From Megasphaera cerevisiae DSM 20462 (lineage in GTDB: Bacteria > Bacillota > Negativicutes > Veillonellales > Megasphaeraceae), in assembly GCF_001045675.1 (NCBI RefSeq), contig NZ_LEKT01000003.1, positions 1 through 64,000 of the forward strand: DNA of 64,000 bases, given 5' to 3'. A model generated the notes under the pieces. The model did not search any database, was not told where the DNA came from, and saw only the letters and a program-made list of their open reading frames with translations. The stretch's first letter is position 1; every line of letters begins with the position of its first letter. Positions 17,387-26,556 of the stretch are shown here, one piece after another. Made by a program: the position numbers and the translations under genes.

Positions 17387-18145
17387 GTGAAAGAAAATGA
17401 GCAAACAGAACGGCACATGAGTTTGTTGAAATCATTGGAAAAGAGCTTGGATGTCCTGGATATCTTTGTAGAGTGCAACACGGGCATGACGCTGAAAGAA
17501 ATCGCGGCCCGCACCAAATTGAATACGTCTACGGCTTTCCGAATTGTCAATACGCTGGAACGGCGTCAATATTTAACTCGTAATGATGCGTCCAAGCAGT
17601 ACCGACTGGGGCCGAAAGCTCTGGCATTGGGCTATTCTTCTCATTGGACAGAAAATGTTGTAACGTTGGCCAAGCCATATTTACGGCGTCTTCAGCAGAT
17701 GTTTAATGAAACGGCCAGTATTTATGTGGTAGAGGGAGACAGCCGTATCTGTCTTGACCATGTTGAAAGTACGCATTCCCTACGCCGCGTCATTCCCATG
17801 GGAGAATCGCTTCCTATTTATAAGGGGGCGGCCGGAAAGGTTTTGTTGGCCTGGGCCAATAAGGAAGAACGCAATCGTGTGATTGTTCAGTATGGTCATT
17901 TGTCAGAAAGCGAGTTTGCCATGATTCGGCATAATGGATACGCTATTACACAAGATGAAAGTGAGCATGGTTTATTTGCCTTATCTGTTCCGGTTTTTAA
18001 TTTTGAAGAACAGGTAGTGGCATCGTTAACGATTGCCGGACCGACGATGCGTTTTTATGATTCCATACGGCAAAAAATGCTTTTTACCATGAGCCAATAT
18101 GCGTATGAAGTATCCTATTCTTTGGGATATCGAAAAAAATCATGA
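17387..18145 (+). CDS. IclR-family transcriptional regulator
   Basis: A 252-residue regulator with an N-terminal winged HTH (KSLDVLDIF, MTLKEIAARTKLNTSTAFRIVNTLERRQYL) and a C-terminal IclR effector domain (LDHVESTHSLRRVIPMGESLPIYKGAAGKVLLAW, YAITQDESEHGLFALSVPVFN). GTG 17387 is chosen because AGGTGA lies five bases before it; an in-frame GTG at 17378 would overlap that site. These regulators sense small organic acids. Its stop overlaps the following glycosylase start by four bases (ATGA), so the pair is cotranscribed. The target is unknown. Confidence 0.9.
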   Translation: MKENEQTERHMSLLKSLEKSLDVLDIFVECNTGMTLKEIAARTKLNTSTAFRIVNTLERRQYLTRNDASKQYRLGPKALALGYSSHWTENVVTLAKPYLRRLQQMFNETASIYVVEGDSRICLDHVESTHSLRRVIPMGESLPIYKGAAGKVLLAWANKEERNRVIVQYGHLSESEFAMIRHNGYAITQDESEHGLFALSVPVFNFEEQVVASLTIAGPTMRFYDSIRQKMLFTMSQYAYEVSYSLGYRKKS

Positions 18146-18747
18146 AATTTTCTAAATGGACGAAAAAAAACTATGAAGCAGATGCATGCTGTGTGGCCCC
18201 AAAACTTTTGGGACAGTACCTTGTACATGCAACAGACAAAGCAATATATGCAGCCCGAATTGTGGAAACAGAAGCGTATGGCGGCACATATCGCCGCCAG
18301 GTAGATGATGGCGCCCACAGCTTTCGGGGGATTACGAAACGGACGGCACCTATGTTTGAGGCCGGGGGGATTACCTATGTGTATCTTATTTACGGGATGT
18401 ATCATTGTATGAATATCGTGACGGCGCCGCAGGGGAATGCGCAGGCAGTACTCATACGGGCCGTTGAGCCAGTACAGGGCATAGCGGCTATGATAGAGAA
18501 TCGAAATGCCCAAAGTGCGGCAGTGAATTTGACCAATGGACCGGGGAAATTATGCCGGGCAATGGATATCACATTGAAGCAGAACCGAATAGACTTGTGC
18601 GGAAATGAGCTATTCATTGCGCATCCGTTAGTTCCGGATACTTTTTCTGTAGTCTGTACGGAGCGTATTAATATTGAATATGCCGGCATGGGGAAACATT
18701 TTCCATGGCGGTTTTATATGAAAGACAACCCGTATGTTTCAAAATAA
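18142..18747 (+). CDS. 3-methyladenine DNA glycosylase (AAG/MPG family)
   Basis: A 201-residue base-excision repair enzyme that removes alkylated purines. Family blocks: LLGQYLVH, ARIVETEAYGG (catalytic Glu), DDGAHSFRGITKRTAPMF, YVYLIYGMYHCMNIVT and LTNGPGKLCRAMDIT. Length is standard. It starts within the IclR gene's stop codon (ATGA), an overlap that implies translational coupling to a regulator without obvious functional link. Confidence 0.95.
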   Translation: MKFSKWTKKNYEADACCVAPKLLGQYLVHATDKAIYAARIVETEAYGGTYRRQVDDGAHSFRGITKRTAPMFEAGGITYVYLIYGMYHCMNIVTAPQGNAQAVLIRAVEPVQGIAAMIENRNAQSAAVNLTNGPGKLCRAMDITLKQNRIDLCGNELFIAHPLVPDTFSVVCTERINIEYAGMGKHFPWRFYMKDNPYVSK

Positions 18748-18770
18748 ATTGCTTATGAGGGGGCGTTACT

Positions 18771-19676
18771 ATTATAGAATTTAAAGAATTTCGACTGGAA
18801 GATAAGCCGGTTATTGATGACTATTTTCACCAAAAAAGATATGAACAGGCGGATGCATCTTTTATGACATTGTTTTCTTGGCAATATCCGTATGAAATAC
18901 AATGGGCTGAAGAAGATAATGTATTATATATTCGTTCCGGCCGTGGCAGAAAGCAATTTTGGCTGCCGCCTTTTGCCCGCCGGGATGGTAGTTTTGTCAA
19001 AGGGATTGAACGGATGCACGAATGGTTTGAAGAGCATGGCTATCCTTTTCTCATGAAGGGCGTTGTGCCTGAGACGGCAGAACGGATCCGTAGTCTTTGT
19101 CCAGACTGTTATGAATTCACGCCAGACCGGGATAATTACGAATATGTATATCTGACGCAAAACTTGATCAATCTGTCAGGGAAAAAATATCGCCAGAAAA
19201 AAAATAATCTCAACCATTTCCGCACGCAATACATTGGTAATTATGAATATGTACCTATCACGGAAAAAAATTTTGATGAATGTCTGGAAGCAGAAAAAAC
19301 GTGGTATGATCAGCATGAAGGTACTGACGAAGATGAAGAATTGATTGGTGAACGGCAGGCGATCGAAACGGTTTTTAATAATTGGGGTATATTGCAGCCG
19401 ACGGGAGGCGCTATTCGCGTTTTCAATAAAATCGTTGCTTTTTCTATCGGTGAAATGTTGAATGATGATACTGCTATTATTCACTTTGAAAAAAGTGATC
19501 CGTCTATTCGCGGACTGTATCAGGCAATTAATCATGAATTTGTTGTGCATGCATGGAGCCATACTACCTATATTAATCGTGAAGAGGATATGGGCATACC
19601 TGGCTTGCGCCAATCTAAGGAATCGTATAATCCCGTACGGTTTATCGAAAAATTTGATGTGATGCTAAGGCAATAA
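18771..19676 (+). CDS. DUF2156-family protein, apparent ATT start
   Basis: A 301-residue protein of the DUF2156 (acyltransferase-fold) family; such proteins include lysyl-phosphatidylglycerol-synthase-like domains. Recognisable segments are LEDKPVIDDYFHQKRYEQADASF, LSGKKYRQKKNNLNHF and the final IPGLRQSKESYNPVRFIEKF. The family N-terminus (IEFKEFRLEDKP) is present in frame upstream of the first ATG (18864). The only start consistent with it is ATT at 18771, seven bases after GAGGGGG; a TGA at 18756 closes the frame further up. Probably cotranscribed with the GNAT gene 34 bases downstream. Confidence 0.75.
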   Translation: MIEFKEFRLEDKPVIDDYFHQKRYEQADASFMTLFSWQYPYEIQWAEEDNVLYIRSGRGRKQFWLPPFARRDGSFVKGIERMHEWFEEHGYPFLMKGVVPETAERIRSLCPDCYEFTPDRDNYEYVYLTQNLINLSGKKYRQKKNNLNHFRTQYIGNYEYVPITEKNFDECLEAEKTWYDQHEGTDEDEELIGERQAIETVFNNWGILQPTGGAIRVFNKIVAFSIGEMLNDDTAIIHFEKSDPSIRGLYQAINHEFVVHAWSHTTYINREEDMGIPGLRQSKESYNPVRFIEKFDVMLRQ

Positions 19677-19710
19677 TGGGTAGTTTTTGCTATGCAGAAA
19701 GGAGAAGGCT

Positions 19711-20877
19711 ATGGAATTTCGTCTGGCTGGTCCTACGGACCGCAAACTTGTTGAAGACCTGTGGGCATATTGCTTTGAACCACGGGAAAATCCTTTTTTT
19801 CAATGGTACTTTTCTGCATTTTATAAGCCGGAAAACGTTCTTATGGGTTTTAAAAACAGGGAAATGGCATGTCTTACGCATTTAAATCCCTATAAACTTT
19901 CTCTGAGGGGGAAAAAAATACCTGTATCATATATTGTGGGACTAGCTACGCATCCGGCAGCGCGGCGCGGCGGGGTTGGCGGAAAACTGCTATCGGCGGC
20001 TTTAAAGGAAATGCGCCGTCGGAAACAGTATCTTAATATATTGATGCCGTCCAAGGCAGGCTTTTATCAGCACTATGGATATGAAATGTATTGCCATCAA
20101 TGGAAGGAAACGATTCGTCTTGAAGAATTACGTCCCCTGACTGATAAAACTGTTCGTTTTGGATTTGTGAATAATACCGATCAATGGACGTATCTGGCAA
20201 CTGTGTATGATGCCTATACCCGATCTGTATCAGGATACGCTGTGCGGGATGAAGCATCTTGGCGCAGTCATATAGAAGCTCAGCTCGCGGAGGGGTATAT
20301 TGCCGTGGCTTTTCAAGACGATCAGCCTATTGCCTATGTGTTCTATTCTCTGGGCGGCGAAACCATCGTCAGCGGAGAATTTGTTTACTCTTCGTGGAAG
20401 GGAAAAAGGGGATTATTGGATTACATCTATAACCACCGTTCCCAGGGAAAAATTTTTCAATGGAACGAAGGTCTTCAGGATCAATCGTACCGCTTTTATC
20501 CAGATGGCAAGCAAGGGCACGAAACGATGCCTTTTATGGCTGGCCGCGTTGTGGATGTCAAAGGTGCATTGGAACAAATTCCTTATCCAAAAGGCGCGGA
20601 GGGTGTGGTTACGTTTCACACGGAAGATCCGTTGGCAAAATGGAATACCGGGTCATTTACCTTGGCTGTCAAAGATGGCATGGGATGCGTGACCGCTGCC
20701 GGTGCAGATGAAGCGGAGATTTTCATGCCCATTGGTACGCTGGCATTGCTCATTTTTGGGGCGGTCGATGTTAACGGCCTTGTCTTTTATGAAAAGCTCC
20801 GTGGTAGCGATGCCGCTTTGGCTACGTTGGATGAATTTTTTCCGAGAACGAACTGCTATATCAACGAATGGTATTAA
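19711..20877 (+). CDS. Eis-like GNAT N-acetyltransferase
   Basis: A 388-residue protein with the Eis architecture: an N-terminal GNAT domain with an acetyl-CoA motif (VGLATHPAARRGGVGGKLLSAAL, about residues 77-99), a second degenerate GNAT domain, and a C-terminal SCP2-like sterol-carrier fold (TFHTEDPLAKWNTGSFTLAV to TLALLIFG). Eis-type enzymes acetylate amines, including aminoglycosides in some species; the substrate here is unknown. ATG 19711 follows AAAGGAG. The preceding DUF2156 gene also has an acyltransferase-like fold, so the two may act together. Confidence 0.85.
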   Translation: MEFRLAGPTDRKLVEDLWAYCFEPRENPFFQWYFSAFYKPENVLMGFKNREMACLTHLNPYKLSLRGKKIPVSYIVGLATHPAARRGGVGGKLLSAALKEMRRRKQYLNILMPSKAGFYQHYGYEMYCHQWKETIRLEELRPLTDKTVRFGFVNNTDQWTYLATVYDAYTRSVSGYAVRDEASWRSHIEAQLAEGYIAVAFQDDQPIAYVFYSLGGETIVSGEFVYSSWKGKRGLLDYIYNHRSQGKIFQWNEGLQDQSYRFYPDGKQGHETMPFMAGRVVDVKGALEQIPYPKGAEGVVTFHTEDPLAKWNTGSFTLAVKDGMGCVTAAGADEAEIFMPIGTLALLIFGAVDVNGLVFYEKLRGSDAALATLDEFFPRTNCYINEWY

Positions 20878-21046
20878 TAAACGCGAAGTTTTGAAATAGA
20901 TGTCACATTTAAAAAGTATAATAAAGCTTGCAGGAGGCAAATTTTTATGTATTGATAGATATATGAAAATTTGCTTTTATTTTGTGCAATTTTATATTTG
21001 AATTTTTATGCCCCAGTGGTTTTTAGTGCTTTTTAAATTTATTATA

Positions 21047-21055
21047 TGGTATACT
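21047..21055 (+). promoter_or_regulatory. Extended -10 promoter of AsmA-like gene
   Basis: TGGTATACT is an extended -10 box, followed by a short leader and AGGAG before the ATG at 21099. Confidence 0.5.
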
Positions 21056-21098
21056 GACTGTAAATATAAAATTGAAGTCATCAGTATCAGGAGAAGCC

Positions 21099-22466
21099 AT
21101 GGAAGAAAAAAAAGCAGGAGGCCAAAAAAAAATAGTAATATTGTATAAAAAACATCGGCGAGCGGCTGTTAAAATATTCGTGATACTAGTGGCAGCTGTT
21201 ATCTGCTTTTATGGAATGTATATATTTCTAAGCTATAAGGCAGCCGATATTTTTAACACTGTTGTTGCGAAAAGAGAGCTTTTTCCGGGTACTGTTACGG
21301 TAGAAAGGCTTAGTGCGACGCCTTTGGGTAAGGTATCCTTTGAAAATCTGGTATGGAAGGATACGGAAGGACGTCTTCTTGCCGATATCCCCGCAGGATC
21401 TTTTAAAGTCAGTTTGTGGGATGTGGTGTGGCGGCGTATTGGGACGACGACAGTCACGGAGTTTACGATTGATCAGGGCTACATTCATTTGATTTTTGAT
21501 GACAATATGGAACTGCTGTATGTTAATGATTTATCTGGAAAAATGGGAAATGGAGAAAAAAGAGGGAGCGGTGAAAAAGCGGCTCTGAGTAGGATAACAG
21601 GACTCAAAGGAAATAAAAAATTTAATTGCCATATTCGTTTTCGAGATGTAAAAATTGAAGCGGAGTCGCCGGATCGGCATTTTTTTATTGATAACGTAGA
21701 TTTGCGGGCGGATATTCATACAGGAGGCATTACCCAATTAGATTTGTCTGCAGGGCATTTTAGGGGTACCGTGGAAGCTGAGGAACTCAATTTGGGCGGG
21801 ACACTTGATTTTACTAAAGAAATTCCCCAATACAACATGTACCTTTCAATCAAAAACTGCAATCCCAAGTCTCTTGGTGTGGGGATTCATATTGATAACA
21901 AAGCATCGGTCTATGCCAATATTAAGGGAGCGCTGCCAAGCCCGGTTATCGATGGCACCTTGTCAATGGACAACCTCAATATGCCAGGACTCAAGTTTAC
22001 CAATGTAAAGGGTGGATTTCATTATCAAGACGGGAAATTAAGGGCGCCACAGGTGAAGGCAGAGGTTTTTGGCGGTACTGTGGACGCGTCGGGGCAGTTT
22101 GATCTCGATGGAAAATCGTATCATGCAGATATTGCAGGACAAAAACTCAAAGGAAGTGTGGCTGCGCATGATCTGATGCTTCGTTGTGAGGTAGATATGG
22201 AATTGCATATGGGAGAAGATAGAAAGAATAATACGCGGTATATATATGGCAGTTTCTGCTCTGGATCGGGGCAGTATCATTTCCTGCCCTTTAATAAAAT
22301 CTCAGGAAGTTTTGAACAGGATGGACAAACGCTGAACTTTAAGGATGTTATTATTTCATTTGCTATGGGGGATGTTACTGCGGAAAAATTTAGTATTGTT
22401 CATGGGAAGGTGCATATGGGCCCCATATATGTTGACAATGGAGGAAGCCGCTCACGATTATTGTGA
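21099..22466 (+). CDS. AsmA/TamB-like envelope protein
   Basis: A 455-residue protein anchored by one N-terminal membrane helix (about residues 25-45, VKIFVILVAAVICFYGMYIF) with the rest predicted periplasmic. The body is a repetitive beta-rich sequence (LDLSAGHFRGTVEAEELNLGGTLDF, LPSPVIDGTLSMDNLNMPGLKFTNVKGGF) typical of AsmA/TamB/YhdP bridge proteins, which move phospholipid or assist outer-membrane assembly. It is shorter than full TamB. It fits a diderm envelope. ATG 21099 follows CAGGAG. No partner gene is adjacent. Confidence 0.7.
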   Translation: MEEKKAGGQKKIVILYKKHRRAAVKIFVILVAAVICFYGMYIFLSYKAADIFNTVVAKRELFPGTVTVERLSATPLGKVSFENLVWKDTEGRLLADIPAGSFKVSLWDVVWRRIGTTTVTEFTIDQGYIHLIFDDNMELLYVNDLSGKMGNGEKRGSGEKAALSRITGLKGNKKFNCHIRFRDVKIEAESPDRHFFIDNVDLRADIHTGGITQLDLSAGHFRGTVEAEELNLGGTLDFTKEIPQYNMYLSIKNCNPKSLGVGIHIDNKASVYANIKGALPSPVIDGTLSMDNLNMPGLKFTNVKGGFHYQDGKLRAPQVKAEVFGGTVDASGQFDLDGKSYHADIAGQKLKGSVAAHDLMLRCEVDMELHMGEDRKNNTRYIYGSFCSGSGQYHFLPFNKISGSFEQDGQTLNFKDVIISFAMGDVTAEKFSIVHGKVHMGPIYVDNGGSRSRLL

Positions 22467-22670
22467 GTACAGAGATAAAAACTGTTTTTCGAAGCGTACG
22501 ACTGCTAGCCTGCTGGTATGCAAAATTTTTCAAATAATCTGAATACATCGTCAGGATAGTAAAAAAATAATATAAAATATAAAAATATATTATTTTTTTT
22601 CGAAAATATTCTTTTAAAAATAAAATAAATGTGTTAGAATTATTAAAAATTAAAAAAGAGAAGTATGAAC

Positions 22671-22703
22671 AAAGGGGTTCCAGTGGATTACTGGAACCCC
22701 TTT
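22671..22703 (+). repeat. Perfect 14-bp inverted repeat in AraC-gene leader
   Basis: AAAGGGGTTCCAGT (22671-22684) pairs with its complement at 22690-22703 around a five-base loop. It ends ten bases before the ribosome binding site and lacks a T-run, so it may be a leader RNA hairpin affecting translation, or an operator. Confidence 0.65.
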
Positions 22704-22727
22704 GCAATATGGCGGGGAGGTATCTGT

Positions 22728-23495
22728 ATGCAGCTGCAAACGTACTGTTTTAAAAAAGAAGTATTGTATAAGGAAATTTCAGTACAGCATCCGATTGTCG
22801 ACTCTTATTTTGAATTTGATAATTCTGCGAATGAGCCGATCATTGTCATTCCTGACGGTACCTCTGATATCATATTTCTCTATGACCAGTCCCGGCCTGA
22901 AATATATCTTGGCGGTACGGCGCTGCGGGGGAGACAGCGTATTTTTCCTATAGATGGATGTGCTTTTGGAGTGCGGTTGCAGCCTGGTGTGTTTCCTGAT
23001 CCGTTGAGGGATTCACTGAGAAATGCTGTTGATTCTGCATTGCTTGTAACACGGCAATATCCTTTTGAGGTCATGCTGGAGCAGATGATGGCGGCAAAGA
23101 ATTTTTCGGCCCGGATTCGTATTTTTCAGAATATTTTTTTTCCATGGATTCGGTCCCATGTGCATCCACTGACGAAATTTCTGATAACGGAATTGCAACA
23201 AAAGGATAAAATGGAAAAAATTGAGAATATTATCAGCGAAACCGGTTATAGTCATGTTCATGTGAATCGTGTATTTAAAAGGGATATGGGGTTTTCTGTG
23301 AAATTTTATATAGATACTCTGCGGATACAACAGGCTATTTATCACATGAAAAAGGACAACATACGAAATATGCAGAATTTTTCGGAGCAATTAGGCTTTT
23401 ATGACCAATCTCACTTTACAAAAAGTTTTAAGGCATATACGGGATATACGCCAAATCAATTTTATGAGGTATTTAAAAATAGCAGAAGAGGGTAG
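22728..23495 (+). CDS. AraC-family transcriptional regulator
   Basis: A 255-residue regulator. ATG 22728 follows GGGGAGG; the region before it is a hairpin, not coding. The N-terminal half is a DUF6597-like sensor domain (PIVDSYFEFDNSANEPIIVIPDGTSDIIFLYD). The C-terminal half has two AraC HTH motifs (IENIISETGYSHVHVNRVFKRDMGFSVKFYID and the signature SEQLGFYDQSHFTKSFKAYTGYTPNQF). The attenuator-led aminotransferase/transporter operon lies directly downstream in the same direction and is the likeliest target, but this is inferred from position. Confidence 0.88.
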   Translation: MQLQTYCFKKEVLYKEISVQHPIVDSYFEFDNSANEPIIVIPDGTSDIIFLYDQSRPEIYLGGTALRGRQRIFPIDGCAFGVRLQPGVFPDPLRDSLRNAVDSALLVTRQYPFEVMLEQMMAAKNFSARIRIFQNIFFPWIRSHVHPLTKFLITELQQKDKMEKIENIISETGYSHVHVNRVFKRDMGFSVKFYIDTLRIQQAIYHMKKDNIRNMQNFSEQLGFYDQSHFTKSFKAYTGYTPNQFYEVFKNSRRG

Positions 23496-23518
23496 CTATT
23501 GCGCATCTATGATGTTTT

Positions 23519-23547
23519 TTTACAATATTTTAATACTATCCAATGAT
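23519..23547 (+). promoter_or_regulatory. Candidate promoter of aminotransferase operon
   Basis: TTTACA (23519-23524), a 17-base spacer and AATGAT (23542-23547). The match is modest, but a promoter must lie between the araC stop (23495) and the leader terminator at 23569. Confidence 0.35.
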
Positions 23548-23568
23548 ATGATATATGCAATATAGAAA

Positions 23569-23609
23569 AAGACAATGATGTCCAACGCAGAGATCATTGT
23601 CTTTTTTTA
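23569..23609 (+). terminator. Intrinsic terminator/attenuator before aminotransferase
   Basis: AAGACAATGAT (23569-23579) pairs with its complement (23593-23603) and runs into seven T. Only 26 bases separate it from the aminotransferase ATG, leaving no room for a promoter in between. It therefore either ends araC with readthrough, or attenuates the operon. Confidence 0.8.
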
Positions 23610-23634
23610 TATGTATGGAAAGCGAGGGAGCGAT

Positions 23635-24912
23635 ATGGAAACTTTATATGAACGGGCGTTGAAGGTAATACCTCCTGTTGGTATGGCGCGGTATACGAAA
23701 CTGGGAGTTGTCAAAGGCATTGGTTCTTATATTTACACGGATGACGGACGTAAAATTTTGGATTTTGTCATGGGAATCGGGGCGAATAATGTAGGACATA
23801 ATCATCCTCTGGTAGTAGAAGCGGCGAGAAAGCAAATGGAAAATCTTATCCATGGCGGACACAATGTTGTATATTATGAATCGTATGTTGCACTAGCCGA
23901 AAAATTGACAGAAGCAGTCGGAGATTCGATGATTTATTTCAGCAATAGCGGCAGTGAAGCAAATGATGGCGCAATTAAACTGGCAAAGTGTGCTACGGAA
24001 AGGCCTGCCATTATTTCCTTCATGGGAGCGTTTCACGGGCGTACAATGGGCGCAATGGCACTTACGGCCTCAAACTCAGCATATCGTAAGCATTACGAAG
24101 GCATGATTCCCAGTATATATTTTGCTCATTATCCAGATTTATATCATAGTGTAGTACCTGTAGCAGATGGGAAGTGCCCTGATTTTTATATGGATCAATT
24201 TAAAACGATATTTGATACCATCGTGGATCCGTATTCGGTAGCAGGTATTATTATGGAACCGGAACAAGGAGAGGGGGGATATATTGTACCGCCAAAGGAA
24301 TTTGTACAATTTATGCGGGATCTTTGTGATACCTATGGGATAATGCTTATTTTTGACGAAGTGCAATGTGGGAATGGACGGACCGGAAAATTATATTGTC
24401 AGGAACATTTTGGTGTCAAACCGGATATTTTTTCGACGGCTAAGGGAATTGGTGCCGGTTTTCCATTAAGTGCCGTATTCGGTAAAAAGGACGTTATGGA
24501 AAAATGGCTGCCCGGCGCCCATGGCGGAACCTTCGGCGGCAATCCCGTTGCTTGTGCGGCAGGCCTGGTATCGCTGCAGATTTTACTGGGAGGCGCAATT
24601 GATAATGCGGCTGCTATGGGGCAGTATTTCAAAGGACAGCTGGAAGAACTGCAAAAAAAATATCCTGTAATCGGGGATGTTCGCGGCTTGGGGCTTATGC
24701 TGGCCATTGAACTGGTAAAGGATAATAAAGTTCCAGATACGGCATTGACGTCTCGGATTATTGAAACAGCCTTAGAAAAAGGCCTGCTTCTCATTAATTG
24801 CGGTACCTATCATAATGCAATTCGTTTTATTCCTCCCTGTACAGTATGCAAGGAGGAAATAGACGAAGCCATGACTATTTTGGATAGTGCGTTTAGCGAG
24901 TGTTTGTCTTAA
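23635..24912 (+). CDS. Class III PLP-dependent aminotransferase
   Basis: A 425-residue aminotransferase of the omega-amino acid/acetylornithine group. Visible landmarks: FSNSGSEANDGAIKLAK (phosphate binding), SFMGAFHGRTMGAMALT, the PLP aspartate in LIFDEVQCGNGRTG (about 245), the Schiff-base lysine in STAKGIGAGFP (about 272), and GTFGGNPVACAA. It would transfer the terminal amino group of 4-aminobutyrate, 5-aminovalerate or ornithine to 2-oxoglutarate. ATG 23635 follows GCGAGGGAG. It heads an operon with an amino-acid ABC transporter and an ammonium transporter, fitting uptake and deamination of an amino acid. Confidence 0.88.
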   Translation: METLYERALKVIPPVGMARYTKLGVVKGIGSYIYTDDGRKILDFVMGIGANNVGHNHPLVVEAARKQMENLIHGGHNVVYYESYVALAEKLTEAVGDSMIYFSNSGSEANDGAIKLAKCATERPAIISFMGAFHGRTMGAMALTASNSAYRKHYEGMIPSIYFAHYPDLYHSVVPVADGKCPDFYMDQFKTIFDTIVDPYSVAGIIMEPEQGEGGYIVPPKEFVQFMRDLCDTYGIMLIFDEVQCGNGRTGKLYCQEHFGVKPDIFSTAKGIGAGFPLSAVFGKKDVMEKWLPGAHGGTFGGNPVACAAGLVSLQILLGGAIDNAAAMGQYFKGQLEELQKKYPVIGDVRGLGLMLAIELVKDNKVPDTALTSRIIETALEKGLLLINCGTYHNAIRFIPPCTVCKEEIDEAMTILDSAFSECLS

Positions 24913-24939
24913 CGATCGTCAGAAAGGGGACGGTACGCT

Positions 24940-25638
24940 ATGGATGTCGTGCTGAATATTGCCGCAAAATATGGCGATATATTTATTATGGGGACAAAAA
25001 TTACAATTATCACATCAGCAGTAGCGACGGTATTTGGTTTGCTGCTGGGAATCTTATTGGCGCTGTTTAGAATGAATTTATTCAATTTTAAGCCGTTATA
25101 CTGGCTGACGATTATTTATGTGGAAATCATCCGGGGGACGCCGCTGCTTGTACAAATTGCGCTGGCATTTTTCGGCCTGCCTCTGCTTGGAATTCATTTC
25201 CCATCAGTGGAATTTATGGGCGTGGAATTTGACCGCATGTTTGCAGGTATTTTTGCGCTTACAATCAATATGTCGGCATATGCCTGTGAAATCATCCGCT
25301 CCGGTATTCAATCCATTGATCCGGGACAGATGGAAGCCGCCAAGTCACTGGGATTCAGTACTTGGAGAGCTATGCGGAAAATTGTATTGCCGCAGGCTCT
25401 TAAAAATCTGCTGCCTGTTTTGGGAAATGAATTTATTGTTATGGTCAAGGCTTCTTCTCAGGTATCTGTAATCGGTCTGGCCGATCTTATGTTCTCTGCC
25501 ACCACCGTTCAGGGAATCAGCTTTCAGCCATTTCCCCCACTAGTCATCGTAGCCGTTATTTACTTGATTATTACCGTTATCATATCGTCATTAATTCGTC
25601 TTATGGAAAATAATTTGAGTAAAAGCAACGGCCGGTAA
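24940..25638 (+). CDS. Amino-acid ABC transporter permease
   Basis: A 232-residue inner-membrane permease of the His/Glu/Gln/Arg family. It contains the EIIRGTPLLVQIALAFFGLP segment and the EAA motif (QMEAAKSLGFSTWRAMRKIVLPQAL) that docks the ATPase. Five to six membrane helices are evident. Only one permease gene is present, so it probably forms a homodimer. The binding protein follows, and the ATPase comes after the ammonium transporter. Confidence 0.92.
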   Translation: MDVVLNIAAKYGDIFIMGTKITIITSAVATVFGLLLGILLALFRMNLFNFKPLYWLTIIYVEIIRGTPLLVQIALAFFGLPLLGIHFPSVEFMGVEFDRMFAGIFALTINMSAYACEIIRSGIQSIDPGQMEAAKSLGFSTWRAMRKIVLPQALKNLLPVLGNEFIVMVKASSQVSVIGLADLMFSATTVQGISFQPFPPLVIVAVIYLIITVIISSLIRLMENNLSKSNGR

Positions 25639-25669
25639 ATATCATGTATATGAAAATGGAGGGATTTTT

Positions 25670-26533
25670 ATGTTATTCAACAAAAAAATGACAAAACGTA
25701 TTATTTGTGCCATGATGGCAAGTCTTGCCGTATTGGCGGCCGCCGGCTGCGGCAGCTCGTCATCTTCTGCACCTGCAGGCAGTAAGGAATCCGCTTTGGA
25801 GGCAATTAAGAAAAAAGGTGAAATTACCGTCGCTATTGAAACGAATTATCCTCCTTATGATTTTGTAGATATTTCCAAGCCGGGGAAAACCATGACTGGG
25901 ATTGATGTAGCTTTATCGGAAGCAATTGGTAAAAAGCTGGGAGTTAAAGTGAAAATGGTAGATAGCAACTTTACGGCATTGCTGGCTTCAGTCAACAGCG
26001 GTAAAGTGGATTTAGGAATGTCGGGCATGGTTGCGACGGCAGAACGAGCTAAAACGATGGATTTTTCTGATCCCTATATTAATTCTAAATATATTGTCAT
26101 TGTCCGCAAAGCAGATGCAGACAAATTTTCAACACTGGAATCTTTTGGCGAAGGAACAAAAATAGGTGTACAGAAATCGTCAACAGCTATCCCGGTCGTA
26201 GAAAAGGAACTGCCCAAGGCCAGACAAGTCGTTCTGGATCAAATTCCGGATCTGCTGCTGGAATTAAAACAAAATAAAATTGATGGTTTTGTTGTTGATG
26301 AGGTCATTGCGCAGCAATATTTACTTACTAACCCGGATATTACTATTTCAAAATTGGCATTTACAAGCTCTGAAGCCAAAATGGATACAATTGTCAGTGC
26401 CGGTAAATTACGTGATAACACAGAATTGATGAAGATCGTCAATGAAGTTATTAAAGAAGCACGAGACAGTGGTGACGTACAGGGATGGGTTAAGAAATAT
26501 AGTGAATTAGCTGTCAAAAATGCGAAGAGCTGA
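25670..26533 (+). CDS. Amino-acid-binding lipoprotein (ABC transporter)
   Basis: A 287-residue family 3 solute-binding protein. A lipoprotein signal ends at AAAGC (about residue 26). The mature protein shows TVAIETNYPPYDFVD, MTGIDVALSEAIGKKLG, and the ligand-contact segment LGMSGMVATAERAKTMDFSDPYI. A role in polar or basic amino acids fits the family, but specificity is not readable. It is cotranscribed with the permease 31 bases upstream. Confidence 0.92.
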   Translation: MLFNKKMTKRIICAMMASLAVLAAAGCGSSSSSAPAGSKESALEAIKKKGEITVAIETNYPPYDFVDISKPGKTMTGIDVALSEAIGKKLGVKVKMVDSNFTALLASVNSGKVDLGMSGMVATAERAKTMDFSDPYINSKYIVIVRKADADKFSTLESFGEGTKIGVQKSSTAIPVVEKELPKARQVVLDQIPDLLLELKQNKIDGFVVDEVIAQQYLLTNPDITISKLAFTSSEAKMDTIVSAGKLRDNTELMKIVNEVIKEARDSGDVQGWVKKYSELAVKNAKS

Positions 26534-26556
26534 TTGAGAATAAGGGGTGAAACCAA

